NCBI GenBank assembly: GCA_016931415.1
Contig: JAFGEW010000031.1
Span: 1-64,000 of the forward strand
DNA: 64,000 bases
Source: Verrucomicrobiota bacterium
Lineage (GTDB): Bacteria; Auribacterota; JABMQX01; JAFGEW01
Reading direction: 5' to 3'
Shown here: one piece after another, positions 1 to 10,668 of the stretch
Numbering within the stretch: position 1 is the first letter of the stretch
Layout of the letters: each line of letters begins with the position of its first letter
Notes under the pieces: model-generated
What the model was told of the DNA's origin: nothing
Databases searched by the model: none
What the model saw: the letters and a program-made list of their open reading frames with translations, nothing else
Position numbers and translations under genes: made by a program

Positions 1-2372
1 ATGGCATCGGTGTACTCGTCGGTGGGGTCATTGAGCAGGACGCCGGCCTTCGGGTAGCTCCAACTGCTGTCGATATACTGTGCCTCCACCCACATCGAAA
101 CAAGCGGCTTGCCTGCCAGCACGATCGGCTCTGCCGGCAGGCCGTCGCAGAGCAGCGTGGGTGTGGCGGTGGCGTCCGGGTCAAACTGGAGGCGTGTCTC
201 GCTCCCGTTGAAGGCCACGACAACGCCCGGCTCGATCTCCAGCGTCACCGCCGAACCGGTGCAGCCAATCTTGCGCACCGCATTGCTGATCACCTTGTCC
301 ACGCGCGGGTGGTGATAACCGATATCGACGGCGCCCGTATCACCTGAGCGTTTCGACCACGTATCCGACTCGTCAATGTCGCTGCCCACAACCTCCGGCG
401 GTTCGATGCTGAAGGCACTCGGATCGTCGTAAGGTGAGCCGGTGCCGGCGTTGACCAATTGGCCGCCGCCGGGTGTGCTGCCCGTGTCGATGAAGTAGGC
501 GCCGAGTTGCGTGTTGGTGGTGTCATACGGGCTGATCGTGAGGTAGACGTTGTTCTGGAGACCGAGACCGGCGCCGATGTAGGGATACGGCGCCATGGGG
601 AGTTGGTATTCGTCGTAGAAGAAGGGCATCGTGGCGTTGTTGGAGGTGTAGATGGAGTAGCCGCCGCCGAGTCGGCGGAGACCGGCATAGCTGTAGTTGT
701 ACAGCAGATTGTTGTGGATCGTCATCGTGGCGCTGCCGCCCGTGTCGCCAAAGAAGATCGAGTTGTAGCCGCCATCGATGGTGTTGTTGATGACGAGGCA
801 GTTTCCTGCGCCAACGCCGGCGAACTCCACACCCGTTCCGCAGTCGGCGACGAGGTTGTTGAAGACGTCGGGCCGGCTGCTGCCATAGAGGTAGACGCCG
901 CGCGTGCAGTCGCGCACGATGCAGTGCCGAATGGCGCCGAAGTCCCTGCGCGCGTCGATGCCCTTTGAGGCGTAGCCGGTTTTGCAGAACTCGATGGCGC
1001 AGTCGGCCGAGGCGTTCACGCCGATGTTGATGGCTGTCCCATAATCGCCGGCGTCAGGATCGCCCGTGAACCCGGAGGTGAGGTCCTCGCCCGAGTTGTC
1101 GTCCTGGTCGCTCGTGAACACGATGCAGCTATACGGCTCGCCCTTGGCGACGATGGCGCCGTGCTCGCCGATGGTGAGCGACTTGCCCGCCGCGAACTTG
1201 ACGACGGTTCCCGGCTCGATGGTGAGCGTGACGGGATCCTCGGCGGTGCCGCCGCTGACGGTGACGTTGGCGGTGACGTAGTACGTGATGTTCGCCGTCC
1301 AGATCTCGTCGGCCGTGATGGACGCGTTGACGTTCTGGTAGTCGAGCGTGACGGCGCCCGTGGCCTCGGCGACGTAGGAGTATGGCACGCTCTCGACAAG
1401 GTAGGTCTTCGAGTCGGCCGGGTTGCGCCAGAGTTGGCGGGCCGCGCGCGTCTCGTTCGCGGAGCCGGTGGCATCCCAGACGCGCGACTCGGCAAACGCG
1501 TGCAGGATGGTCTCGCGTGGCTCACCGTCAATGATCTCGTCGACCGTGAAAACGATCGGGTCGGTCGTATTGCGTGACGTGACCAGGTCGGCGGCCGAGA
1601 CGTCCACCCCGGCGCGCGCGATCGTCACGTCGACCGCGTCCCCGGCCGTGTAGGCGTCGAGGCCAAGCTCGGTGTAGACGTAGAGGCGGGCGTCCTCGGC
1701 ATCGAAGCCCTCGGGCAGCGTGGGCTTGGCGCGCAAGACGACGTTCTGATGCAGGGCGCCCGGCTCAAGCACGAACTCGATGTCCACGCCGGACTTGGCG
1801 CCAAGTGCGTCGGCGAACACGAGCTTCGAGGGGTCGCGCTCGTTGATCACGCCAACGACACTCGCATCGATGCTGCCGAGGGAGACCGTGTTCGTGCCGT
1901 CGCTCAGCAGGATCCACGTGGGCCGCATGGCGAGCGTCTTGCCGCCGACCGTGTAGTCGTAGGCGCCGCCGAGCGTCATGGGCACCTCGATCTGCCAGCT
2001 CCCGCGCTTCATACGGAAGCCGAGGCCACCGGTCTCCCACTCGGCGATGGTGGGCACCCACTGGCCCGCGCCATCGCGACAGCAGAGGCCCGAGCCGACC
2101 TCACGGACCTTGCTCACGATGGTGTCGGTGCACTTCTCACCCGTGACGGGATCCTCGTATTCGACCTCGTGGGTGACGTTGTAGACGCGCGTGTGGTCGT
2201 CGCGAAGCTCCACGACCTCTTCCCACACGGGCGCCTTGAACACCGCGTCCGCCGCAAGATCGTTTGCCGGTTCTTCCGAACCTGACCGCAGCAGAAAGAC
2301 GATCCCCACACCCACCATGAGCGCCGCGAAAAGCGGCACGAGAACCAACCGATGCCTGCGTACGAACGCCAT
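1..2372 (-). CDS. Secreted or membrane-anchored parallel beta-helix repeat protein, 3' end cut by window edge
   Basis: One reading frame runs without a stop from an ATG at 2372 down to the left edge, giving about 790 visible residues. The true C-terminus lies outside the window. Residues 7-27 are a hydrophobic helix after a basic start (MAFVRRHR), so the protein is probably exported or anchored. From about residue 350 it has typical right-handed beta-helix text: an LTIEPGTVVKF strand, then GKSLTIGEHGAIVAKG, then many short Asn- and Gly-rich turns such as VFNNLVADCGTG and LVINNTIDGG. A second IEPGVVVAF block occurs near residue 720. This is the NosD/pectate-lyase-like fold found in large surface or polysaccharide-binding proteins, and no catalytic triad could be assigned. 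There is no close neighbour on the same strand. Open frames on the opposite strand in this interval are shadows. Substrate and exact role are unknown. Confidence 0.8.
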   Translation of the reverse strand, partial: MAFVRRHRLVLVPLFAALMVGVGIVFLLRSGSEEPANDLAADAVFKAPVWEEVVELRDDHTRVYNVTHEVEYEDPVTGEKCTDTIVSKVREVGSGLCCRDGAGQWVPTIAEWETGGLGFRMKRGSWQIEVPMTLGGAYDYTVGGKTLAMRPTWILLSDGTNTVSLGSIDASVVGVINERDPSKLVFADALGAKSGVDIEFVLEPGALHQNVVLRAKPTLPEGFDAEDARLYVYTELGLDAYTAGDAVDVTIARAGVDVSAADLVTSRNTTDPIVFTVDEIIDGEPRETILHAFAESRVWDATGSANETRAARQLWRNPADSKTYLVESVPYSYVAEATGAVTLDYQNVNASITADEIWTANITYYVTANVTVSGGTAEDPVTLTIEPGTVVKFAAGKSLTIGEHGAIVAKGEPYSCIVFTSDQDDNSGEDLTSGFTGDPDAGDYGTAINIGVNASADCAIEFCKTGYASKGIDARRDFGAIRHCIVRDCTRGVYLYGSSRPDVFNNLVADCGTGVEFAGVGAGNCLVINNTIDGGYNSIFFGDTGGSATMTIHNNLLYNYSYAGLRRLGGGYSIYTSNNATMPFFYDEYQLPMAPYPYIGAGLGLQNNVYLTISPYDTTNTQLGAYFIDTGSTPGGGQLVNAGTGSPYDDPSAFSIEPPEVVGSDIDESDTWSKRSGDTGAVDIGYHHPRVDKVISNAVRKIGCTGSAVTLEIEPGVVVAFNGSETRLQFDPDATATPTLLCDGLPAEPIVLAGKPLVSMWVEAQYIDSSWSYPKAGVLLNDPTDEYTDA

Positions 2373-2477
2373 TGCTCCGTCTCCTTCCCCTTAGATCAGG
2401 TTCCCAGTCTCCAGCCATTCCGATAGCCACGTAGAACGAGCGTCCCGCCCGTGTCCCGTCGACGCGACTGCGCGGAA

Positions 2478-2496
2478 CACGGGCAAGATGCCCGTG
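2478..2496. repeat. Perfect 8-bp inverted repeat (intergenic hairpin element)
   Basis: CACGGGCA, a 3-base loop AGA, then TGCCCGTG. The hairpin and its flanks resemble a repeat family that is very common between genes in Planctomycetes and Verrucomicrobia, where spurious translations contain the string HGQDARAT. That link rests on recall of such genomes. The element is not followed by a T-tract, so it is not a standard terminator. Confidence 0.55.
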
Positions 2497-3005
2497 CTAC
2501 CCGGTGTGTCCAGCCGCACGAAAGGCCTGGCGCCATGACGGCCACCGGGCCGATTGTCCTGGTCCCTTGCGGACAGACCGCGGGTGGGCGCCGTGAGATT
2601 CTCAGAAGATGTTCCCAGCCCATCCAGTTGTGTCCTTGCCGTCCGCTCGGTCAATCCGACCGAAAGCTGACTTCGCAGGTTCGCCCCAACAACTGGGTAT
2701 ACTTTATCACGCCTGCCATGTGCATGTCAATAAAAAAAAGGAGTTTTGGGCACCTCGGTGTTCTTCACGTTCTGCTTCCGCATGCACGGCTCACGGAACC
2801 AGGAATGGTTGGAACGGCGACGCGGCCGTTTGCTGTGCGGACCACTGGCGGGGCGTAGCCGAAGCGAGGAGCTTTGAATGGATTGACGGGGCTTGTCGGG
2901 TTCAGCGAGTCCTCTAGATCCTGTCTCAAGGATGTACACAGGATGAATGGGATGGCCGGACAGGCCCTCTTCGAGCGGAGCGGGCGCCTGTCCCGTCTCT
3001 TCCCT

Positions 3006-3367
3006 CACCCGGGGCGCCAAGGCAACGGCCCGTCGAGGAAGGCGGCCGATGGAAGCCTTTCAGGCTACCGCTCGTCTTCTGTCTCCACGCAACCCAGGGC
3101 GTTGCCCTGGGCTTTGGATATGAAGTCCCTTCGGGACAACGGCTCGGCGACGGTTGCGGCTACGCCGGTTGGCGGCGCGGCTCGACCACCCGGGGCGCCA
3201 AGGCAACGGCCCGTCGAGGAAGGCGGTCGATGGAAGCCCTTCAGGCTACGGCTCGTCTTCTGTCTCCACGCAACCCAGGGCGTTGCCCTGGGCTTTGGAT
3301 ATGAAGTCCCTTCGGAACAACGGCTCGGCGACGGTTGCGGCTACTCCGGTTGGCGGCGCGGCTCGAC
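3006..3367. repeat. Tandem direct repeat, two copies with a 181-bp period
   Basis: Copy 1 (3006-3186) and copy 2 (3187-3367) match nearly base for base, with scattered single-base differences. Each copy contains a perfect hairpin, CCCAGGGC-GTT-GCCCTGGG, at 3093-3111 and 3274-3292. Translations of the unit give typical repeat-element peptides in any frame. The unit ends about 100 bases before larC. No transposase or recognisable target-site duplication was seen. Confidence 0.8.
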
Positions 3368-3462
3368 TTCGGGCTGTGCCGTGTGCTATGTGTGGCCCGA
3401 CAGTCGGCGACGTGCAGCAGTTCTGGGCAGCGGCGCCGACCGACACAACGAGGGTTTGCGGC

Positions 3463-4656
3463 ATGCGGGTTGCTCATTTCGACTGTTTTTCGGGAATCAG
3501 CGGCGACATGGTGCTTGGCGCGTTCGTGGACGCGGGGCTGCCGGCCAGCACGCTGCGGCGCGAGCTGAAGAAGCTTCCGTTGGCCGGGTACACGATCGGC
3601 GTCGAGAAGGTGTCGCGCAATCACATGAGCGGGACGCAGGTGCGCATCCGCGTCGCCAAGAGCGCCAAGCAGCCGCACCGCCACCTTGGACACATCGTCG
3701 AGCTCATCAACGGCAGCGGGCTGTTGGAGCGAGTCAAGGCCGACGCGACGGGGATTTTCACGCGGCTCGGCGAGGCCGAGGCCGCCGTGCACGGTGTGTC
3801 CATTGAAAAGGTGCACTTCCACGAGGTCGGCGCGGTCGACTCGATCCTCGACATCGTCGGCGCCGCGGTGGCCATCGAGCAACTCGGCATCGAGCGAGTG
3901 ACAAGCTCGCCGCTCGCGCTCGGCTCCGGCACGGTGAAGATCGCCCACGGCGAGATTCCGGTGCCCGTGCCCGCGACGATGAAGCTGCTCCAAGGCGTCC
4001 CCGTCTACCAGAGCGGCATCATGCAGGAGATGGTCACGCCGACGGGCGCGGCGATCGTGACGCACTACGCATCGAGCTTCGCCGGCGTCCCCGCCATGAC
4101 GGTCCGGTCAGTCGGCTACGGCGCGGGGACGCGCACGATCGAGGGCCGGCCCAACCTGCTCCGCGTCGTGATCGGCGACGCCGAGGAAACCGCCCTCGCC
4201 GAGGCGATGGACGTGATCGAGACAAACATCGACGACATGACGCCCGAGCTGCTCGGCGCGGCGTTCGAGCGGCTGTTCGAGGCCGGGGCGCTCGATGCCT
4301 ACATCACGCCGCTCGTCATGAAGAAGAACCGGCCCGGCCACCTTGTCACCGTGCTCTGCGATCCGGCCAAGACCGCCGCGCTCATCGAGCTGATGCTGAC
4401 CGAGACGACCACGTTCGGCGTTCGCACCTATCATACACAGAAGCATTGCCTCGCGCGCGAATCGAAGACCGTGAAGACCGCCTACGGCCCCGTCGACGTG
4501 AAGGTCGGCCTGCTCGGCGGACGGCCCGTCAAGGCGGCGCCCGAATACGAGTCATGCCGCAAGGCGGCGAAGGCCAAGAGCATTCCGCTCAGGACCGTGT
4601 TCGCTGCGGCTGAAGCGGCCGCTCAATCTCTGCTCAAGCAGCCAAAGGTAAAGTGA
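3463..4656 (+). CDS. larC: LarC, nickel insertion protein for the nickel-pincer cofactor
   Basis: LarC loads nickel into the pyridinium dithiocarboxylate precursor, the last step in making the nickel-pincer nucleotide used by lactate racemase-type (LarA) enzymes. The 397-residue product starts with the family hallmark MRVAHFDCFSGISGDM. It has HFHEVGAVDSILDI near residue 125 and NIDDMTPELLGAAFE near residue 257. Length fits the family. The frame is open further upstream to about 3154, but that part is the tandem repeat, so the ATG at 3463 is chosen. In some lactobacilli larC is split and needs a ribosomal frameshift; here it is one continuous frame. The stop overlaps the next gene's start, so the two genes are probably co-transcribed. 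larB, larE and larA are not in the window. Confidence 0.92.
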   Translation: MRVAHFDCFSGISGDMVLGAFVDAGLPASTLRRELKKLPLAGYTIGVEKVSRNHMSGTQVRIRVAKSAKQPHRHLGHIVELINGSGLLERVKADATGIFTRLGEAEAAVHGVSIEKVHFHEVGAVDSILDIVGAAVAIEQLGIERVTSSPLALGSGTVKIAHGEIPVPVPATMKLLQGVPVYQSGIMQEMVTPTGAAIVTHYASSFAGVPAMTVRSVGYGAGTRTIEGRPNLLRVVIGDAEETALAEAMDVIETNIDDMTPELLGAAFERLFEAGALDAYITPLVMKKNRPGHLVTVLCDPAKTAALIELMLTETTTFGVRTYHTQKHCLARESKTVKTAYGPVDVKVGLLGGRPVKAAPEYESCRKAAKAKSIPLRTVFAAAEAAAQSLLKQPKVK

Positions 4657-5210
4657 TGGCACGTATCCTCGGGATCCAGGGCAGCCCGCGCAAAAACGGC
4701 AATACTCAGATCCTCGTCGAGAGAGTGCTCGAGGGCGCACGCGACGCAGGGGCGACGACGCGCATGATCCAGTTAGGTGACATGACGATCGCCGAATGCG
4801 ACGGCTGCCACGCCTGCTGGAAGGGCAAGGAATGCCCGAAGGACGACGACATGAACGCCGTCTACACAACAATCGCCGAGAGCGACGCCATCGTCTTCGG
4901 CACACCCGTGTATTGGTTCGGGCCAACGGCGCTCTTGAAATCCTTCATCGACCGCTTCGTCTACTTCAACTGCCCCGAGAACCGCGCGAAGGCGCGCGGC
5001 AAGCGTGCCGCGCTCATCGTGCCGTTCGAGGACACGGACCTCGAAACCGCCGCGCCCCTGGTGAAGATGGTCGAGATGAGCCTCGACTACGTCGAGATGA
5101 CGCTGCTTGATCCGCTTCTCGTCCCCGGCGTTGGCACCAGAGGCGCCGTCCTCGAGCACCCCGATCAGCTCCACGCCGCGCACGTCCTCGGCCGGCGCCT
5201 GGCGTCCTAG
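4656..5210 (+). CDS. Iron-sulfur flavoprotein / NADPH-dependent FMN reductase family
   Basis: This 184-residue flavodoxin-like protein has the FMN-binding loop GIQGSPRKNGNT at residues 6-17. A cysteine cluster follows, CDGCHACWKGKEC, with spacing C-x2-C-x2-C-x5-C, typical of iron-sulfur flavoproteins of the ISF type that carry one 4Fe-4S cluster beside FMN. GTPVYWFGPTALLKSFIDR is the usual second flavin-contact region. These proteins move electrons between reductants and unknown acceptors. The start ATG at 4656 shares bases with the larC stop (TGATG overlap), which fixes the start and suggests translational coupling. A link to nickel-pincer chemistry is possible but rests only on position. 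The gene ends 12 bases before the convergent uvrA end. Confidence 0.85.
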   Translation: MARILGIQGSPRKNGNTQILVERVLEGARDAGATTRMIQLGDMTIAECDGCHACWKGKECPKDDDMNAVYTTIAESDAIVFGTPVYWFGPTALLKSFIDRFVYFNCPENRAKARGKRAALIVPFEDTDLETAAPLVKMVEMSLDYVEMTLLDPLLVPGVGTRGAVLEHPDQLHAAHVLGRRLAS

Positions 5211-5222
5211 CTCCTCTGCGCC

Positions 5223-8200
5223 TCAGCGTGCTCTCCGTCCGGCCTTGCTCTTCTTCACCGCAGAGATCGCAGAGCGCGCTGAATCGAGGTGCTCCCTGAG
5301 GAAGCGGGCGGTGTACGAGCGCTTGGCGTTCTTGACGAGGTCGGCAGGCGGGCCTTCGAACACGATGCGGCCGCCGTCCTCGCCCCCTTCGGGGCCGAGG
5401 TCAATGACGTGGTCGGCCTCGGCGATCACGTCGAGGTTGTGCTCGATGACGACGATTGTGTCGCCACGCTCGACGAAGCGACGGAGCACGGCGAGCAGGC
5501 TGGCGATGTCGGCTGGGTGCAGTCCGATCGTCGGCTCGTCGAGCACGTAGAGCGTGCGGCCCCGCCCCAGGCGGGGCTTGGCGAGCTCGTAGGCGAGCTT
5601 GATGCGCTGCGACTCGCCGCCGGAGAGCGTTGCGCTCGTCTGGCCGAGCGCGACGTAGCCGAGGCCGATCTCGCAGAGCAGCTCGATGGGGCGCCCGATG
5701 CGCGGCAGATCGCCGAAGAACACGGCGGCCTCCTCGGCCGTCATGGCGAGCACGTCAGCGATCGACTTCCCCTTGAACGTGATCGCAAGCGTCTCGGCGT
5801 TGAAGCGCCGGCCTCCGCACACGTCACACTCAACGTGAACGTTCGGCAGGAAGCTCATCTCGACGGTGAGCCGGCCCTGGCCGAGGCACTTCTCGCACCG
5901 GCCGCCCTTGACGTTGAACGAGAACCGCGAGGCCGTGTAGCCGTGCACGCGCGCCTCGGGCGTCATGGCGAACAGGCGCCGGATCTCGTCGAAGAAGCCG
6001 ACGTACGTCGCCGGCGTCGAGCGCGGCGTGCGGCCGATGGGCGTCTGATCGACTTCGAGGACTCGTGCGACCTGCTCGGCGCCTTCGATGCGCGTGCACA
6101 GGCCGTCGTCCACGCGCTTGCCCGCGTGCATGCGGCGGAGACCTTCGAAGAGCACGTCCTGGACGAGGCTCGACTTACCGGAACCCGACACGCCCGTGAC
6201 GCAGATCAGCGTACCGAGCGGGAAGCGCACGTCGAGCGTCTTGAGGTTGTTCGCCCGCGCGCCGACGACCCGGAGAGCCGCTCCATTGCCCGACGAGGCG
6301 GAGGGCCTCAGCGTGTGACGGAGCGCGTGGCGCAGGTAGCGAGCTGTTGCCGAGTGCTGCGCCCCCGTAACCGCACGCACCGGGCCCGATGCGACCACCG
6401 CGCCGCCGTGGCGTCCGGCGCCGGGGCCAAGGTCGATGACGTGGTCGGCGCTACGGATGACTCGGTCGTCGTGCTCGACGACGATCACCGTGTTGCCGCG
6501 GTCGCGCAGCCGTCGTAGCACCTTGATGAGCCGCCCGGTATCGCGCGGGTGGAGGCCAATCGTCGGCTCGTCGAGCACGTAGCAGACTCCACGCAGATTC
6601 GAGCCGGCCTGAGCGGCCAGCCGGACACGCTGCGCCTCGCCGCCCGAGAGCGTGCCGGCGCCGCGATCGAGACCAAGGTACGGCAGCCCGACCAGTGTGA
6701 GAAACTCGAGCCGCGTGCGTATTTCATCCATCAGCCCGCGCGCGATCGTGTCGCGATGACCCGCGAACCGCAGCTTCACGAGCGTCGCGTCCACCCGTTC
6801 GACGGGGAGCGCGGCAATCTCGGCGATCGAGCGTGTGCCAAGACGCACGGCGAGCGCGGTCGGGTTCAAGCGTCTGCCCGCGCAGACCTCGCACGTGTCC
6901 CATGCCTCGCCGCCCTTCTCCGCGTAGAGCACGACGCCCGCGCCCTCGCATTCGGCGCACCAGCCGTGGCGGCTGTTGTACGAGAACAGCCGCGGATCGA
7001 GTTCCTCGAAGCCGCGCCCGCACCTCGGGCACGTCCGCTTGGTGCTGTAGATCTGATCGCCGCGCCGGCCCGATGAGACGAGCAGCATGCCGTCGCCGTG
7101 CTCGAGCGCCTGCTCGACCAGCCGCTGCAGCGTCGAACGCTCATCCGTCGTGGCCTTCACCTGGCCGACGATCCCGTCGATGTTGTGCTCGCGATAGCGC
7201 GAGAGCCGCAACGTCTCGTGCGTCGGGAAGCGGTCGCCATCCACGCGCAGGAAGCCGATCCCGTGTTGTCGTGCCCAGCGCCCCACGTCGGTGTGGAAGC
7301 CTTTCCGCGCGCGGATAAGCGGCGCGAGGAGCGTCACCCGCCGCCCGCCGTACTCGTCCAGGATGCGGCGTACGATCGCCCGCGGCGATTGGGGCTCGAC
7401 GGCAACATCGCATTCCGGGCAGTACTGCGTGCCGAAGCGCGCGAAGAGCAGGCGCAGGTAGTGGTAGATCTCGGTGATCGTTGCGACCGTTGACTTCACG
7501 CCGCCGCGGCTGAGGCGCTGCTCGACAGCCACCGTCGGCGGGATGCCGTCGATGCGGTCGACGTCCGGGCGCGTCAACTGCTCGATATACTGGCGCACGT
7601 AGGCGGACAGGCAGTCGAGGTACCGGCGCTGGCCCTCGGCGAACAGCACGTCGTAGGCAAGCGTCGACTTGCCGGATCCGCTCACGCCCGTGATCGCCAC
7701 AATCCTGTCGCGCGGCACCGAGACGTCGAGATCGCGGAGGTTGTGCTCGCGCGCGCCCGTGATTTCGATTCCGCCGTTTCGTGACGGCCGGACCGCACGC
7801 CGCGAGCCTTCTTTGATCGGGAGGCGCTTCTCGCTGAGCACGGCCTTGAGGTAGCGGCCCGTGTGCGAGGCGTCGCACCGCGCGACATCCTCGGGCGCGC
7901 CGGCGACGACGATCTCACCGCCGTGCTCGCCGCCCTCCGGCCCCAGGTCGACGACCCAGTCGGCACACTTGATCACGTCAAGGTTGTGCTCGATGACGAC
8001 GACACTGTGGCCATGACGCACGAGGTTCTGGAGCGTCGTCATGAGCGTGGCCACGTCATCGGCGTGCAGGCCGGTGGTCGGCTCGTCGAAGAGGAACAGG
8101 GAGTGCTTCGATTGCTCGGTGTTGAGGCGCGCGGCGAGCTTCAGGCGCTGCGCCTCGCCGCCCGACAACGTCGTGATCGGCTGGCCAAGCCGCAGGTACC

Positions 8201-10586
8201 CGAGGCCGACGCCGACCAGCGGCTGCAAGGCCGTCGAGATGCGGGAGTCCTCGAAGAACGCGATCGCTTCGGTCACGGTCATGGCGAGGATATCGTTGAT
8301 GTTCTTGCTGTCGAGGCGGATGTCGAGCAGCTCGGGCGTGAAACGGCGGCCCTCACAGTCCGGGCAGGTCACGTGAACGTCGGAAAGGAACTGCATCTCG
8401 ATCGTCTGGAAGCCGGCGCCTTTGCACGTCTCGCACCGGCCGCCGGCAACGTTGAACGAGAACGCGCCAGGTCCAAAGCCGCGGCGTCGCGCCTCGGAGG
8501 TTGCAGCGAGCATCTCGCGGATGCGGCCGTAGGCGCCCATGTACGTCGCCGGGACGGCGCGCGGCGTCCGGCCAATGGGCGCTTGATCGACGAGAATGAC
8601 TTCGCCGACGTACTCATGGCCTTCGATGCGCGTGTGCGCGCCGGGCTCGTCGAGCGACCGGCCCTGCAGCCGCGCAAGCCCGCGATAGACGATGTCCTCG
8701 ACGAGCGTGCTCTTGCCGGATCCCGAGACACCCGTGATGCAGACGAAGCGCTCGAGCGGGATCGCGACATCGATGTTCTTGAGATTGTGCGCCCCCGCGC
8801 CACGGATCACGAGCTGCTTCGCGCCGTTGACGTTGCGGCGCACCGCCGGCAGCGCGACCTCCTTCGCCCCGCTCAAGTACTTGCCGGTCAGCGACCGCGT
8901 TGCCTTAGACAGCTTCTCGACGGGACCGTGGAACACGACGCGGCCGCCGCGCTCACCCGGACCGGGGCCGAGATCAACGACATTGTCCGCGGCACGGATC
9001 ACACCCGGGTCGTGCTCGACGACGACGACCGTGTTCCCCGCGTCGGTGATGCGGTGCAGCACGCCGACGAGGCGGTCCACGTCGCGCGCGTGCAGGCCGA
9101 TGCTCGGCTCGTCGAGCACGTAGAGCGTGTTCACCAGCCGCGAGCCAAGCGCCGTGGTCAACCCGACCCGCTCGACCTCGCCGCCCGAGAGCGTGCGCGA
9201 TTGCCGGTCGAGCGTCAGATAGCCGAGGCCGACATCGACGAGGTAGTCGAGCCGGGTGCCGATCTCGTTGACGAGCAGCGCCGTCGCCTCGTCGTGGGCA
9301 AAGCGCCGACGGAGCGCCGCGAACAGCTCGCGCGAGCGCTCGACGGGCATCTGCCACACGTCGGGCAGCGTCCGGCCGTCGAGACGGTAGAGGAGCGCCG
9401 TGTCGTTGAGGCGGCGGCCGCCGCACGTGCGGCACGTGCGGTACGTGCGGAATTTCGAGAGGTAGACACGCACGTGCATCTTGTAGGTCTTCGTCTCGAG
9501 CCAATCGAAGAGACCCTTGACGCCGTAGAAGTCCTCGGTGCCCTCCCAGATCATGCGCCGGTGCTCGTCGCTGAGCTGCTTCCACGGCACGTCCACGGGA
9601 ATGCCGCGACGGCGACAGAACTTGATCGTATCCCTGTAGCCCATCCGAAACGCCTTGCCTTCCCAGGGCTTGATGACGCCTTCCGTGACGCTCAGCGACG
9701 GGTCGGGAAAGACAAGCGCGGGATCGATCTCGATCGTGCGGCCAAAGCCGCGGCACGTCGGGCACGCGCCGATCGGGCTATTGAACGAGAAGAGATTCGG
9801 CACCGGATCCTCGTAGGCGATGTCGCACTCGGCGCAATGAAGCGCAGCGGAGAATCGGAGCACGTGCTCGTCGCCGAGCACCACGCTCAGCTTGTTGCGA
9901 CCGAAGTGCATGGCCGACTCGAGCGATTCGACAAGTCGCGCGCGGCGCGAGGGGCTGATGCGCACGCGGTCGTGGACGACGGTCGCGCGCCGGCCCTCCG
10001 TGAGCGCATCGGGGTGCTCGTCGAGCTTCACGACCTCGCCGCTGACAAGAACGCGCGTGAAGCCCTGCTTGATCAGGGCCTCGGCAACCGTCGTCCGACC
10101 GAGGCTCTTCGGCACGTCCACGTCGAACGTGATGAGCGTGTCGCGGCCGTTCGCCTCGTCAAGCAGGCGGATGACAATCGCCTCGGGCGTGTCGCGCGTG
10201 ACGGGCCGATTGCACGAGCGACAGTGGAGGACGGCCTCGCGCGCCCAAAGCAGCTTGAGGTAGTCGTTGATCTCCGTCATCGTGCCGACCGTCGAGCGCG
10301 ACGTACGCACGGGGTTCGTCTGGTCGATGGCGATGGCGGGCGGGATCGACTCGATCGCATCGACGTTCGGCTTGTCCATGCGGTCGAGGAACTGGCGGAT
10401 GTAGGGAGAGAACGTCTCGCTGTAACGCCGCTGCCCCTCAGCGTAGAGCGTCTCGAAGGCGAGGCTCGACTTGCCCGAGCCGCTCACGCCCGTCACGACG
10501 GTGAACCGGTCGACGGGCAGACGCAGGTCGAACCCCTTGAGGTTGTTCTGCCGTGCACCACGCACGACGATGGCCTTTGGCGGCAT
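5223..10586 (-). CDS. uvrA: UvrA, tandem-duplicated excinuclease ABC subunit A
   Basis: UvrA is the DNA-damage sensor ATPase of nucleotide excision repair. A normal UvrA is about 940 residues; this one is 1787 and contains two full copies in one frame, with the second starting near residue 940. Four P-loops of the form GVSGSGKS lie near residues 33, 619, 967 and 1467, and there are four LSGGE signatures (followed by [20 protein letters not shown] and SQRIKLA). Zinc-binding C-x2-C pairs occur in both halves (for example CETCKGAG and CEKCLGQG). All four ATPase sites look intact. Chlamydia UvrA has the same double form and nearly the same length. Start: ATG at 10586 ([16 protein letters not shown]). 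The frame is open for 107 more codons upstream, but they are Ser/Arg-rich and overlap smc, so they were rejected. It lies 82 bases after smc on the same strand. Confidence 0.95.
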   Translation of the reverse strand: MPPKAIVVRGARQNNLKGFDLRLPVDRFTVVTGVSGSGKSSLAFETLYAEGQRRYSETFSPYIRQFLDRMDKPNVDAIESIPPAIAIDQTNPVRTSRSTVGTMTEINDYLKLLWAREAVLHCRSCNRPVTRDTPEAIVIRLLDEANGRDTLITFDVDVPKSLGRTTVAEALIKQGFTRVLVSGEVVKLDEHPDALTEGRRATVVHDRVRISPSRRARLVESLESAMHFGRNKLSVVLGDEHVLRFSAALHCAECDIAYEDPVPNLFSFNSPIGACPTCRGFGRTIEIDPALVFPDPSLSVTEGVIKPWEGKAFRMGYRDTIKFCRRRGIPVDVPWKQLSDEHRRMIWEGTEDFYGVKGLFDWLETKTYKMHVRVYLSKFRTYRTCRTCGGRRLNDTALLYRLDGRTLPDVWQMPVERSRELFAALRRRFAHDEATALLVNEIGTRLDYLVDVGLGYLTLDRQSRTLSGGEVERVGLTTALGSRLVNTLYVLDEPSIGLHARDVDRLVGVLHRITDAGNTVVVVEHDPGVIRAADNVVDLGPGPGERGGRVVFHGPVEKLSKATRSLTGKYLSGAKEVALPAVRRNVNGAKQLVIRGAGAHNLKNIDVAIPLERFVCITGVSGSGKSTLVEDIVYRGLARLQGRSLDEPGAHTRIEGHEYVGEVILVDQAPIGRTPRAVPATYMGAYGRIREMLAATSEARRRGFGPGAFSFNVAGGRCETCKGAGFQTIEMQFLSDVHVTCPDCEGRRFTPELLDIRLDSKNINDILAMTVTEAIAFFEDSRISTALQPLVGVGLGYLRLGQPITTLSGGEAQRLKLAARLNTEQSKHSLFLFDEPTTGLHADDVATLMTTLQNLVRHGHSVVVIEHNLDVIKCADWVVDLGPEGGEHGGEIVVAGAPEDVARCDASHTGRYLKAVLSEKRLPIKEGSRRAVRPSRNGGIEITGAREHNLRDLDVSVPRDRIVAITGVSGSGKSTLAYDVLFAEGQRRYLDCLSAYVRQYIEQLTRPDVDRIDGIPPTVAVEQRLSRGGVKSTVATITEIYHYLRLLFARFGTQYCPECDVAVEPQSPRAIVRRILDEYGGRRVTLLAPLIRARKGFHTDVGRWARQHGIGFLRVDGDRFPTHETLRLSRYREHNIDGIVGQVKATTDERSTLQRLVEQALEHGDGMLLVSSGRRGDQIYSTKRTCPRCGRGFEELDPRLFSYNSRHGWCAECEGAGVVLYAEKGGEAWDTCEVCAGRRLNPTALAVRLGTRSIAEIAALPVERVDATLVKLRFAGHRDTIARGLMDEIRTRLEFLTLVGLPYLGLDRGAGTLSGGEAQRVRLAAQAGSNLRGVCYVLDEPTIGLHPRDTGRLIKVLRRLRDRGNTVIVVEHDDRVIRSADHVIDLGPGAGRHGGAVVASGPVRAVTGAQHSATARYLRHALRHTLRPSASSGNGAALRVVGARANNLKTLDVRFPLGTLICVTGVSGSGKSSLVQDVLFEGLRRMHAGKRVDDGLCTRIEGAEQVARVLEVDQTPIGRTPRSTPATYVGFFDEIRRLFAMTPEARVHGYTASRFSFNVKGGRCEKCLGQGRLTVEMSFLPNVHVECDVCGGRRFNAETLAITFKGKSIADVLAMTAEEAAVFFGDLPRIGRPIELLCEIGLGYVALGQTSATLSGGESQRIKLAYELAKPRLGRGRTLYVLDEPTIGLHPADIASLLAVLRRFVERGDTIVVIEHNLDVIAEADHVIDLGPEGGEDGGRIVFEGPPADLVKNAKRSYTARFLREHLDSARSAISAVKKSKAGRRAR

Positions 10587-10668
10587 CGTCAGGAATCCCC
10601 GAGTCAAGCTTCGGGCCGATTGTAGCACCCGCCCGGGAGTGTGAACACGAGGAAGGAGCGCGCCGGGT

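Larger units (their letters stand above)
2373..3462. other. Repeat-rich intergenic spacer of about 1.1 kb
   Basis: No convincing gene is present. Short open frames here are rich in repeat-derived peptides and lack family similarity. The spacer holds a small perfect hairpin near 2478-2496, a poly-A run near 2735, and a 181-bp tandem duplication at 3006-3367. It separates the leftward beta-helix gene from the rightward larC, so promoters for both probably lie here, but none could be placed with confidence. Confidence 0.6.

Noticed and set aside
2874-3160. Open frames in the repeat-rich spacer as genes
   Set aside because: They consist of repeat-derived peptides, change frame between copies and have no ribosome sites.
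3154-3462. Upstream extension of larC
   Set aside because: It is the tandem repeat in translation; LarC proteins start at MRVAHFDCFSG.
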